Positions 15,770 through 23,390 of a stretch of DNA of 53,121 bases are shown one piece after another. Positions within the stretch are counted from its first letter, which is position 1, and each line of letters opens with the position of its first letter. The position numbers were made by a program, and so were the translations under genes. The notes beneath the pieces were generated by a model, which worked only from the letters and a program-made list of their open reading frames with translations, was not told where the DNA came from and made no database searches. Origin of the DNA: Streptomyces alboflavus (lineage in GTDB: Bacteria > Actinomycetota > Actinomycetes > Streptomycetales > Streptomycetaceae); the NCBI RefSeq assembly GCF_000716675.1, contig NZ_JNXT01000058.1, positions 1 to 53,121 of the forward strand, read 5' to 3'.

Positions 15770-15976
15770 TCAGGCGACCGGCGCCGCAAGCTCTGCCCAT
15801 CTCGCCCGGACCTCGCTCAGGTCAGCGTCGCGAGCCAGACCCCGCTTATGCCGAGCCCGTTCCTTGCGCGTCAAACACCGCCATGGGGCTACCTCATCCT
15901 CCCGGAAAGCAGGGACCACGACATCCGCCACGACCCCGACGTAACATGAACCGTCAAAGGTCTCCAGACAACACAC
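15770..15976 (-). CDS. short unknown ORF or gene remnant
   Basis: The 68-codon frame encodes YVGVVADVVVPAFREDEVAP and ARHKRGLARDADLSEVRARW, which reads more like protein than the other frames here, but it has no ribosome site and no family that I know. It may be the 3' part of a lost gene. The rest of 15682-16034 shows nothing further; no terminator is obvious between the two converging genes. Confidence 0.3.
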   Translation of the reverse strand: MCCLETFDGSCYVGVVADVVVPAFREDEVAPWRCLTRKERARHKRGLARDADLSEVRARWAELAAPVA

Positions 15977-16034
15977 GGCGAAGCTTGTGCATTACTGTCG
16001 CACATTCTGAATCCAAGGCAAGGTCCACCCTTGG

Positions 16035-16505
16035 CTACAGCGACAGAGCTTGTCGATCACTCAGCCACGCAGGCGCATATTCTCCACCCGGAAAGTTCCC
16101 ATCTCCGTCGGGCCAAACCAGCTGGAGTGCAGAGAACGGCCTCTCTCCATAGAAGACGGAGGCCTGCGCCAGGCTAGAGGTCAAGAGGCCTTGTGGAATC
16201 GCCCGGAATTGCACATCGAACCCCTCGAGGATGTCGCCCGACGTGTCACCGTCGCCATACGCGTTCCCTTCAGCGAGCATGGCGTGTACTGAGCTCAAAA
16301 CGCTTCCCGAAGTCTCCTCCGGGAGCCCCGCAACGACCACTTCGGGGTGATCAAAGCTGGAACCGAACCCGATGCTGTACGTAAAGGGAGGGCGCTCTGC
16401 AGCAGGATCAAAGACCCAGATCCAGCTCCATCCCTGAGCTGCCACATCGCTGTGGATCTTTCGCTGGATCGAGCTGAGGCCCACCCCGCCCAGTTCATCA
16501 CTCAC
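16035..16505 (-). CDS. DUF4262 protein, probable immunity protein
   Basis: The 156-residue protein has the DUF4262 pattern: the N-terminal helix QRKIHSDVAAQGWSWIWVF, then PPFTYSIGFGSSFDHPEVVV and a C-terminal VFYGERPFSALQLVWPDGDG. The GTG start at 16505 follows AAGGAAG by seven bases and lies 13 bases after the stop of the HNH toxin, in the same direction. Proteins placed this way behind RHS toxins normally protect the producer, so I propose it as the immunity partner of that nuclease. The domain call is firm; the role comes from position. Confidence 0.8.
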   Translation of the reverse strand: MSDELGGVGLSSIQRKIHSDVAAQGWSWIWVFDPAAERPPFTYSIGFGSSFDHPEVVVAGLPEETSGSVLSSVHAMLAEGNAYGDGDTSGDILEGFDVQFRAIPQGLLTSSLAQASVFYGERPFSALQLVWPDGDGNFPGGEYAPAWLSDRQALSL

Positions 16506-16518
16506 GGGAGCACTTCCT

Positions 16519-17772
16519 TCAGTTATCCGACTTTTCCCTGTTGCAGACTCGACACAAGACCTGCCCGTTAGACGGGTCGCCGGACCCACCTCGCGACTTG
16601 GGCTGAATATGATCGATCTGCCATTCGTTTTCGGGGGGTGTCACTCCACGCTGAGATTTCTGGGGCCGAACAACCTCCTTGCCGCATATCTCACACGTTG
16701 GCACCCCATATTTTTCCTGGTTCTCATCGAGAACCTTACCCTTGCCGGCGGGCGTAAACGGTTTACCAGGCCTGCCGCCAGGAGCACCCCCGACTACACA
16801 GTTGGAGTTGCTGTTGTGAACGAGGACCGGCGCAGCCCCCGCCCCCACATAGTACGTATGCAGATCCGCAACCGTCAGGTTGTGAACCGTCGCCGACTGC
16901 GTCCACCGCTCGACCGCCGCGACCTGGACGTACGTCCCCGCGCTGGTCCGGAGCCACTGCCCCGACCGCAGGTCCGTCGCGTCGAGCCACTTGCCCAACT
17001 CCGGGACCCAGAAGGGGTGTCCGTCCGTCGCTGTGACGGAGGCCGTCTTGGGGGACTTCTTGGCGGACTTCTTGCCGTCGACGGCGAGCGTGATCTTGAC
17101 GAGGTTCTTGGGGCCCTTGCCCTTGATCTCCGCCGTGACCGTGCGGACCTTGGTCTTGCCGGTCTTCGGGTCGGTGGCGAGGACCTTGTCGCCTATGTCG
17201 ACGTCTCTGATGGATTTGGTGGTGCCGTCGGCCATCAGGACCTTGGTCGTGGGCGTGAAGCTGTTGGACGCGCACGACTTCTCGGCCGCGTCCTCCAGTT
17301 TGTCGGCCTTCTTGTCCAGGGTGCGCCACTTGCCGTAGCTGCTCTTGAGTTGACTGAGCAGGCCCCAGACCCGTTTGGCGAGTGCGATGCCCTTCTTCCA
17401 GTTCCACACGTATTTCTTGGCGAGTTGGCCGATCTTCGCGCCGATCGCGCTCGTGACGACATTGAGGATGGTCGCCCCGCAGGAGCCGAGGCTGCCCGTG
17501 CTGAAGCAGTCGAGGGCGTCCGTGATACCCAGCTCGTCCTGGACGATCTTGCCGAGTTCCTTGGCGGCCAGGACGGCGCGGCTCTGCTCGACATTGGCCC
17601 TGGTGCGGACGATGACGGCTTTCCGCTGGGCCGGTGTCTTGTCGAGCATGTAGTACTTCTTGTAGACCGGCGTCGGCTTGGAGGTCCAGCCGCCGTTGTC
17701 CTTCAGTCGGCACGAGACACCGATGAGGGCGCACTCGTCGGGCTTCTCACCCGTCGGGTCCGACAGCGTCAC
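16519..17772 (-). CDS. RHS tip with Hint and HNH nuclease toxin domains
   Basis: The frame from GTG 17772 encodes 417 residues. It opens with the end of an RHS core (TLSDPTG), then a linker with a hydrophobic helical part (residues 100-145). A pretoxin Hint domain spans about 167-320, with the first Cys at 167, TDGHPFW around 250-255 and the closing VHN at 318-320; such domains release the toxin by self-cleavage. The toxin is an HNH nuclease (about 347-417) with CEIC at 360-363, the DH pair at 387-388 and CRVC at 407-410. With no intact RHS shell or secretion part it is probably an orphan cassette that can be expressed only if a promoter lies nearby. The GTG lacks a clear ribosome site. Confidence 0.85.
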   Translation of the reverse strand: MTLSDPTGEKPDECALIGVSCRLKDNGGWTSKPTPVYKKYYMLDKTPAQRKAVIVRTRANVEQSRAVLAAKELGKIVQDELGITDALDCFSTGSLGSCGATILNVVTSAIGAKIGQLAKKYVWNWKKGIALAKRVWGLLSQLKSSYGKWRTLDKKADKLEDAAEKSCASNSFTPTTKVLMADGTTKSIRDVDIGDKVLATDPKTGKTKVRTVTAEIKGKGPKNLVKITLAVDGKKSAKKSPKTASVTATDGHPFWVPELGKWLDATDLRSGQWLRTSAGTYVQVAAVERWTQSATVHNLTVADLHTYYVGAGAAPVLVHNSNSNCVVGGAPGGRPGKPFTPAGKGKVLDENQEKYGVPTCEICGKEVVRPQKSQRGVTPPENEWQIDHIQPKSRGGSGDPSNGQVLCRVCNREKSDN

Positions 17773-17937
17773 CGGGTTGTTGTTGGCGTACGCGTACCCG
17801 TTGCCGCCGACGCCGTGCAGGACCTGTTTGCTGCGGTTGCCCGAGGCGTCGTAGTCGAAGTCCTGCCAGTAGGCCCCGGGGCCGCCGAGGGTCGGCGTGG
17901 TCGGATCGTCCGCGCACGCCTTGTTCTGGCCCCCCGT
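17773..17937 (-). pseudogene. truncated RHS repeat remnant
   Basis: The toxin frame stays open upstream to the TAA of the next gene. It encodes WQDFDYDASGNRKQVLHG, a YD/RHS repeat, joined directly to GNGYAYANNNPVTLSDPTG, the end of the RHS core. Several hundred residues that normally lie between these motifs are missing, including the ARxYDPxxGRF segment. The 5' part of the RHS gene is also gone, and the remnant starts flush with the stop codon (17938-17940) of the polymer gene. Confidence 0.75.
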
Positions 17938-19161
17938 TTACGCCGGAGCCGCCTGCCCCACCGTCGAAGGCGACCCCACGGCAGGCCCAAGGCCCCCCGA
18001 GCCCTCCGCAGCCGCGGAGCCGTCGGCCACCGAAGCCAACCGCTGCACATCCCGCGCCGTCCCCGTCACCCCTGACAAGAACCCCTGTGCCCGGGGCGAT
18101 GCCGTGTCGGTGAGCCAGGAGGGGTCGATGTCCATGACGGCGACCTTGACCTCGGTGCCGGCGAGGGCGAGGGGGAGGGTGTGGACGACGGTGGAGGGGA
18201 AGCTGAGGATGGTGCGGCCGATGGGGCCCCGGCGGGCGATGAGTTCGAGGGGGAGGTCGGGGCGGACGATCTGGAGGCCCGTGTCGACGGCCAGGCGGTG
18301 GAGTTTCTCCGCGCTCTCGCGGCGGTGCGCGAAGTAGCGGGCCGCGCCGTGGGTGCGGGCCAGCGCCTTCACCGCCTCGATGTAGCGGTCGAGGTCCACC
18401 ACGCCCGTCTCCACCAGGGACGTGCCGACCAGGTCCGAGCCCTTGGTGATGCGCGGCGGGCCGAAGCGGGCCCGCGTCCAGGCGAAGGCGTTGGCCCTGA
18501 TGATCACCCCGTCCGGCGCCGACTCGATCGGCATCGACGAGAACACCTCGACCGTGCGGTCGCCGCTCGGCGTCAGGCGGCGGCGGGCCTTGGACGACAC
18601 CGGCATGAACACCATGTCCCGCGCGCCCGGGCGGCCGCCCCTGCGGTGCCAGCGCACCAGGCGTTCGCCGCGCGCCAGTTGGGAGATGAACTCCATCGTC
18701 GCGGTGCCGTCGTCCACGACCACCAGGTCGCGGGCGCGCGTGATGGACAGGAGCAGTTGTACGTAGCGGGAGAACGGGTCGCCGATCACTATCCGGCGGG
18801 CCCTGCGCAGCGGTCCGGCCAGGCCGCCAATCGTGTGGAAGGGCGCCGTGGTGCCGCCCCGCGCCTCCTCCCAGCGCACATGGAAGCCCTCGCCGCGCGC
18901 CAGTTCGCACATGCGGCGCAGCTGGCCCCGGGTCATGGGGTCGGTGGGCGAGAGGACCACGAGGGTGAGGGAGCGGGGTTCGGCGGTGGCCGACGGGTGG
19001 GGTGCGGCGTCGGGGTCCCAGTCCCCCTCCGGTGCTCCGGCCACCCCCGCCGCGTACGCCCACTCGAGCACGTTCAGCAACTGCACCGGCGACTCGACGA
19101 ACGCCAGCGTGCCGCCGTCGGTCGTCGGGGTGGCGGTGCGCCGACCGCTTCGTACTGACAT
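17938..19161 (-). CDS. polysialyltransferase-like protein
   Basis: The 407-residue soluble protein resembles the alpha-2,8-polysialyltransferase / LOS sialyltransferase group: an early ESPVQLLNVLEWA segment, VIGDPFSRYVQLLLS and VVVDDGTATMEF in the middle, and LILSFPST-type HTLPLAL near the end. It would transfer an activated nonulosonic acid from CMP onto the growing wall polymer on the inner face of the membrane. The ATG at 19161 follows a strong GGGAGG site. It is the last gene of the minus-strand polymer operon but is separated from the synthase gene by a hairpin, so it may have its own promoter. Its stop codon marks the junction with the RHS remnant. Confidence 0.7.
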   Translation of the reverse strand: MSVRSGRRTATPTTDGGTLAFVESPVQLLNVLEWAYAAGVAGAPEGDWDPDAAPHPSATAEPRSLTLVVLSPTDPMTRGQLRRMCELARGEGFHVRWEEARGGTTAPFHTIGGLAGPLRRARRIVIGDPFSRYVQLLLSITRARDLVVVDDGTATMEFISQLARGERLVRWHRRGGRPGARDMVFMPVSSKARRRLTPSGDRTVEVFSSMPIESAPDGVIIRANAFAWTRARFGPPRITKGSDLVGTSLVETGVVDLDRYIEAVKALARTHGAARYFAHRRESAEKLHRLAVDTGLQIVRPDLPLELIARRGPIGRTILSFPSTVVHTLPLALAGTEVKVAVMDIDPSWLTDTASPRAQGFLSGVTGTARDVQRLASVADGSAAAEGSGGLGPAVGSPSTVGQAAPA

Positions 19162-19255
19162 GAGTCCTCCCGTGTACAGCGGTGCGGCGGTCCCCCGTGG
19201 AGCCGCCGGAGGCCCCGGCCGCGACGGACCGGGGCCCGGGGCCGGAGCCGACGGA

Positions 19256-19285
19256 ACCGGCGCCCCGTGGTCCCGGGGCGCCGGT
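19256..19285 (-). terminator. hairpin after the nonulosonate synthase gene
   Basis: An 11-bp stem (ACCGGCGCCCC with GGGGCGCCGGT) and an eight-base loop follow the synthase stop codon after 13 bases. Confidence 0.7.
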
Positions 19286-19298
19286 GGGCCGGCAGGTG

Positions 19299-20240
19299 TC
19301 AGACCGCGACCGGCTCGCGGTCGCCCGACTCCGACTCGGCGACGACGCCCGCGACGCGGCGGAGCTTCTTCATCGGGCCGAGCTCGGACTCGTACACCTT
19401 CTTGACGCCGTCGCCGAGCGAGGCCTCGATGGTGCGGATGTCGCGGACGAGGCGGGACAGGCCCTGCGGCTCGACAGAGGCGGCCTGGTCGGAGCCCCAC
19501 ATCGCGCGGTCCAGGGTGATGTGGCGCTCGACGAAGGTGGCGCCGAGGGCGACCGCGGCGAGGGTGGTCTGCAGGCCCGTCTCGTGGCCGGAGTAGCCGA
19601 TCGGGACGTTCGGGTACTCGGCCTGGAGGGTGTTGATGACGCGGAGGTTCAGCTCCTCGGCCTTCGCCGGGTACGTCGACGTGGCGTGGCAGAGCAGGAT
19701 GTTGTCCGAGCCGAGGACCTCGACCGCGTGGCGGATCTGCTTCGGGGTGGACATGCCCGTGGAGAGGATGACCGTGCGGCCCGTCGCGCGCAGGGCGCGG
19801 AGCAGCTCGTCGTCCGTGAGGGAGGCGGAGGCGACCTTGTGGGCCGGGACGTCGAACTTCTCCAGGAAGGCGACGGCCTCGGTGTCCCACGGGGACGCGA
19901 ACCAGTCGATGCCGCGCTTGGCGCAGTGCTCGCTGATGGCCTGGTACTCGGACTCGCCGAACTCCACGCGGTGGCGGTAGTCGATGTACGTCATCCGGCC
20001 CCAGGGGGTGTCGCGCTCGATGTCCCACTGGTCGCGCGGGGTGCAGATCTCCGGGGTGCGCTTCTGGAACTTCACCGCGTCGCAGCCGGCGTCGGCGGCC
20101 ACGTCGATGAGCGCGAAGGCGTTCTCCAGGTCGCCGTTGTGGTTGATGCCGATCTCACCCGTGATGTAGACGGGGTGGCCGGGCCCTGCGGTCTTCGAAC
20201 CGAAGGTGCGCAGGCGGTCGTTGGAGGACGTGTTGCTCAT
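19299..20240 (-). CDS. nonulosonic acid synthase (Kdn/NeuB type)
   Basis: The 313-residue enzyme condenses phosphoenolpyruvate with a sugar (phosphate) to form a nine-carbon acid. The NeuB motifs are EIGINHNGD near residue 28, DAVKFQKRTPE, WFASPWDTEAV, ILSTGMST, CHATSTYPAKAEELNL and GYSGHETG. The barrel is complete, but the C-terminal SAF (antifreeze-like) domain of sialic acid synthases is absent, which accounts for the short length. The absence of an epimerase gene and the phosphatase fused to the neighbour fit Kdn made from mannose-6-phosphate. The ATG at 20240 has AAGGAAAG upstream. It follows the cytidylyltransferase gene by 13 bases. Confidence 0.88.
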   Translation of the reverse strand: MSNTSSNDRLRTFGSKTAGPGHPVYITGEIGINHNGDLENAFALIDVAADAGCDAVKFQKRTPEICTPRDQWDIERDTPWGRMTYIDYRHRVEFGESEYQAISEHCAKRGIDWFASPWDTEAVAFLEKFDVPAHKVASASLTDDELLRALRATGRTVILSTGMSTPKQIRHAVEVLGSDNILLCHATSTYPAKAEELNLRVINTLQAEYPNVPIGYSGHETGLQTTLAAVALGATFVERHITLDRAMWGSDQAASVEPQGLSRLVRDIRTIEASLGDGVKKVYESELGPMKKLRRVAGVVAESESGDREPVAV

Positions 20241-20253
20241 GGGGGGACTTTCC

Positions 20254-21558
20254 TTAACTGTTGAGGGAGGGGCCGAGGATCCAGGCGGCGATCTCTCGGA
20301 TCGCGCCGTCACCGCCGGGGACGGAGGTGACCGCGCGTGCGGCGCCGCGTACGACGTCGTGGGCGCTCGCGACCGCCACGGGCCAGCCGACGAGGCCGAA
20401 GCACGGGAGGTCATTGACGTCGTTGCCGACGTAGAGCACGCGCTCGGGAGCGATGCCCTGCTCCTCGCACCACTGCTTCAGTGCGAGGTCTTTGCGGTCG
20501 ATGCCGTGCAGGACGGGGATCTTGAGCTTCCGTCCGCGGGCGGCGACGACCGGGTTCTGTTCCGTGGACAGGATCAGCATCGTCAGGCCCGACCTGCGCA
20601 GGGCGGCGATGCCGAGGCCGTCACCGCGGTGCACGGTGACGAACTCCCGTCCGTCGGAGTCGATCAGCACCCTGTCGTCGGTCTGGGTGCCGTCGAAGTC
20701 GAGTACGACCGCGTCGATGTCGTCGCGGGTCGGCAGGGCGCCGTCGCGGTCCGCGTCGAAGAGCGGGGCGAGGGCGCGGGCGCGGGCGAGGTCGTGCGGG
20801 TCGTCGATCTCCAGGACCCGCGCGGGGTCGGTGCGGACGAGTTCCGTGTGCCCGAAGAAGCGGTGCTTGTGGGTACGGAAGCCGGTGGCGGCCATGCCGT
20901 AGACCGCGCCGGTCTCCAGGAGGTCCTGGGGGCGGTCCTGGCGGCGGGGGCGGAAGGACTTGTCGTGGTTGACGCCGTAGCCGCCGGAGGTGGTGGTGTC
21001 GGTGACGACGGTGGTCGTCCCGCCCTCGGCCGCGGTGCGCTCGCCCTCGATGGCGGGCGGCTCGTCACTGGCGTCGCGCCACACGAAGCCGTGGAACGGG
21101 GCGACGGTGTGCGCGGTGTCGGCGCCGCCCCGGGTGATCGCGCCGACCACGCCGTCGACGTCCTCGCGGACGATGAAGGGGCTGGTGCACTGCACGAGCA
21201 GGACCACGTCGACCGTGACGCCGTGCCGCTGCTCGTAGCCGTCCATGGCGTGCAGGACCGCGGCCTCGCTGGTCGCGGTGTCCCCGGCGATGGCGGCGGG
21301 GCGCAGCACGACCTCGGCCCCGGCGGCGCGCGCCGTCTCGGCGATCACCGTGTCGTCGGTGGACACGACGACGTCGGTGACCAGCGGCGAGGCCACGCAG
21401 GCGCGGATGGCGCGGGCCACCAGCGGGACGCCGCCGACCGGCGCGAGGTTCTTGGCGGGCACGCCCTTGGAGCCGCCCCGCGCGGGGATGACGGCGAGGA
21501 CGCGGCGCACCGGTTCGCCCTCCGGGTGGGACGGGCCCGCTGGGTGGGGCTTGGACAT
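20254..21558 (-). CDS. CMP-nonulosonate cytidylyltransferase fused to HAD phosphatase
   Basis: Residues 1 to about 270 form a NeuA-type cytidylyltransferase (IPARGGSKGVPAKNLAPVGG, STDD, LVQCTSPF, TGAVYGM), which activates a nonulosonic acid with CTP. The rest is a KdsC/Kdn-9-phosphatase-type HAD domain (VLDFDGTQTDD, ILSTEQN, YVGNDVNDLPCFGLVGWPVA). One polypeptide would therefore dephosphorylate and activate the product of the neighbouring synthase. The ATG at 21558 has GGAG seven bases upstream. The frame is also open to a GTG at 21843 overlapping the previous stop by GTGA, which would add 95 low-complexity residues. I prefer the ATG. Confidence 0.88.
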   Translation of the reverse strand: MSKPHPAGPSHPEGEPVRRVLAVIPARGGSKGVPAKNLAPVGGVPLVARAIRACVASPLVTDVVVSTDDTVIAETARAAGAEVVLRPAAIAGDTATSEAAVLHAMDGYEQRHGVTVDVVLLVQCTSPFIVREDVDGVVGAITRGGADTAHTVAPFHGFVWRDASDEPPAIEGERTAAEGGTTTVVTDTTTSGGYGVNHDKSFRPRRQDRPQDLLETGAVYGMAATGFRTHKHRFFGHTELVRTDPARVLEIDDPHDLARARALAPLFDADRDGALPTRDDIDAVVLDFDGTQTDDRVLIDSDGREFVTVHRGDGLGIAALRRSGLTMLILSTEQNPVVAARGRKLKIPVLHGIDRKDLALKQWCEEQGIAPERVLYVGNDVNDLPCFGLVGWPVAVASAHDVVRGAARAVTSVPGGDGAIREIAAWILGPSLNS

Positions 21559-21720
21559 GGAGGCTCCTTCAGGGATGCCTGGTGGGGGGCTGGTCGGGGC
21601 GGCGGGCCGGGGGAAGGGGGTGGGTTCCGGGGTGGACCGCGTGGGGGCGGTCGGCCCGGGCCGGGCGGGTGTCTGGGGCGGGATCTCGGCGGCTTCGGCC
21701 GGGTGCGGTGTGATCGCGGC

Positions 21721-21780
21721 GCCCTCGACCCGGTCCGCCACGACCCCGGCGCCCTCGACCCGGTCCGCCACGACCCCAGC
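21721..21780 (-). repeat. 30-bp tandem repeat in front of the cytidylyltransferase gene
   Basis: Two 30-base units (21721-21750 and 21751-21780) differ at one base, with the beginning of a third at 21781. In the frame of the cytidylyltransferase gene they encode the ten-residue unit EGAGVVADRV. They belong to a 281-base gap (21559-21839) that is low in complexity and otherwise featureless. Confidence 0.8.
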
Positions 21781-21839
21781 GCCCTCGGAGCTCGCCGTCC
21801 CCGCCGCGCTCACAGGTCGCCCGCCGGCCTCCGGCCCCT

Positions 21840-23192
21840 TCACAGCTCCCCCATCCGCCGGATCACCGGCGCCACCCGCTGCACGCCGTGCCGGTACGCC
21901 CCGCGCGCGGCGCTGCGGACGGCCTGGCGGACCGGGCCGGGGTCGCGGTCGGCGGCGGGGGCGCCGGGGAGCGGGGTGGCGTCGGGGCCGAGGTGGTGGC
22001 GGGCCAGGATGCCGGGGAGGTAGCCGGGGGCGGTGACCTGCGTGTAGTACGGCTGGATCGGCGGGAGCGAGCCGTCGCGGGAGCGGGCGGTCAGCTTCGC
22101 CACCCGCTCGCGGGCCGCGTCGAACGCCGTCTCGTACGCCCCGTCGGCGGCGACGCCCTGGCGCGCGACCCAGTCGGGGTCGGGCTCGGGGCTCTGGCCT
22201 GCGTCGAGCTGGTCCCAGGAGGCGAGGCAGCCGGAGCCGATGAAGGCGTGGTTGCCGAGCGCCTCGCGGACGCCGAGGTCGGTGAGGACGGCCGTCGGGA
22301 TGCGGCGGTGCAGCGCTTCGAGGGCGGCGGTGGAGCTGACGGTGACGAGCAGGTCGGTGCGGTCGAGGACCTCGCCCATGTGCCCGTAGACGAGGCGGAA
22401 GTTGGCGGGCTGCTCCTCGCCGCGGACCAGCTTCTGGTACGGCAGCTCCTCGATGTGCGTGGTGTGCTCGCCGGGCTTGCTGCGCAGCTTGAGCAGGACC
22501 TCGCGCTCGGGGTGGCGGCGGGCGTGCTGGATGAGGCGGGACAGCAGGTAGGCCCGGTCGGCCCGCTTCTCCGGCACGGAGGGCTGGGCGGCGAAGACGA
22601 CGGTGTAGGGGTCGCGGGGCGCGTACGGCTCGCCGCCGAGGAACGGCAGCGCGGCCTCCACGACGCCCGACGCGTCGGCGCCCACGCCCTCGTACACCGC
22701 GCGGAAACGCTCCGCGTCCTGGCGGGAGTTGGCGAGGACGACGTCCGCGCCGTGCCGCAGGAGGAGTCCGTCGGCCAGCTTCTCGTAGACGACGCCGACG
22801 TAGCCGGTGACGACGACGGGGCGGCGGGCCGCACCGGCGAAGACGCGGGCGAGGCCGTGCAGGACGGCCTGGACGGCGCCGCCGACGAGGGCGAGGACGA
22901 TGACGTCGGGGGCTTCGGGCGCCTCCTCGTCCCGGCCGGACGCCACCGCGTTCAGGAACTCGATGGCGGTGACCTCGCGCATGCTGTCCGCGCGCACCCC
23001 GACCTCTTCGAGCTGGCGGGGGGTGGGGGTGGCCCGGCCGCGGAGCAGATAACCGTCGAGGCGGAGGTCCGGTGCGGCCTCTTCGCCCTCGGCGGCTCCC
23101 GTGAGGCGCTTCGCGGTGAGCGAGCCCCATTTCCACCGGGTGTCGGAGTCGGCGAGCACGGCGACCCGCGTCGTCTTGTTGCTTACTGGCAC
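21840..23192 (-). CDS. putative glycosyltransferase of the polymer cluster
   Basis: The 450-residue cytosolic protein (start GTG 23192, sequence VPVSNKTTRVAVLADSDTRW) has the two-lobed layout of a GT-B enzyme. It resembles the DUF6716-type putative glycosyltransferases of actinobacteria. Notable stretches are VVVTGYVGVVYEKLADGLLL and VVLANSRQDAERF in the first half and LVTVSSTAALEALHRRIPTA, a typical donor-side acidic/Ser loop, in the second. It opens the minus-strand operon and overlaps a possible GTG of the next gene by four bases. The ribosome site is weak. I infer transfer of a nonulosonic acid or hexose to the wall polymer; the acceptor is unknown. Confidence 0.7.
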   Translation of the reverse strand: MPVSNKTTRVAVLADSDTRWKWGSLTAKRLTGAAEGEEAAPDLRLDGYLLRGRATPTPRQLEEVGVRADSMREVTAIEFLNAVASGRDEEAPEAPDVIVLALVGGAVQAVLHGLARVFAGAARRPVVVTGYVGVVYEKLADGLLLRHGADVVLANSRQDAERFRAVYEGVGADASGVVEAALPFLGGEPYAPRDPYTVVFAAQPSVPEKRADRAYLLSRLIQHARRHPEREVLLKLRSKPGEHTTHIEELPYQKLVRGEEQPANFRLVYGHMGEVLDRTDLLVTVSSTAALEALHRRIPTAVLTDLGVREALGNHAFIGSGCLASWDQLDAGQSPEPDPDWVARQGVAADGAYETAFDAARERVAKLTARSRDGSLPPIQPYYTQVTAPGYLPGILARHHLGPDATPLPGAPAADRDPGPVRQAVRSAARGAYRHGVQRVAPVIRRMGEL

Positions 23193-23246
23193 AACGAGGA
23201 CGCTAGGAAGGCATTCCGATTGATGGCCCAACTCAGGTGCAACAAA

Positions 23247-23390
23247 CGGTTAACAGCATGCCGACGAATGGCGAAGGGGGCTGGCAAACGTGTGACGGGA
23301 CGCCCGGTTAACCATTCCGCCACGCTTCGTTCACCTGACATCCCACTGCGGGACAAGACGAATGCCGGGCCGACACCTAACGTCTCGCAC
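23247..23390. promoter_or_regulatory. divergent promoter region with CGGTTAAC repeats
   Basis: The 198-base gap between the two divergent glycosyltransferase genes contains CGGTTAAC twice (23247-23254 and 23305-23312, 58 bases apart), unusually A/T-rich for the locus. TAACGT (23378-23383) lies at the right distance for a leaderless start at GTG 23391. The sequence between is not coding. Confidence 0.5.

Noticed and set aside
15718..16152. Plus-strand 144-codon frame after the XRE gene
   Set aside because: Arg/Pro-rich composition and no start signal. The antisense fragment at 15770-15976 looks more protein-like.
17747..19063. 438-codon frame over the RHS remnant and the transferase gene
   Set aside because: The protein is Gly/Arg/Pro-rich antisense-type sequence, while both real genes here are recognisable in the other frame.
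20254..23136. 960-codon minus-strand frame through the cytidylyltransferase and glycosyltransferase genes
   Set aside because: Upstream of 21843 it is a shadow frame of the glycosyltransferase with Arg/Pro-rich nonsense. The true gene starts at 21558, or at most 21843.
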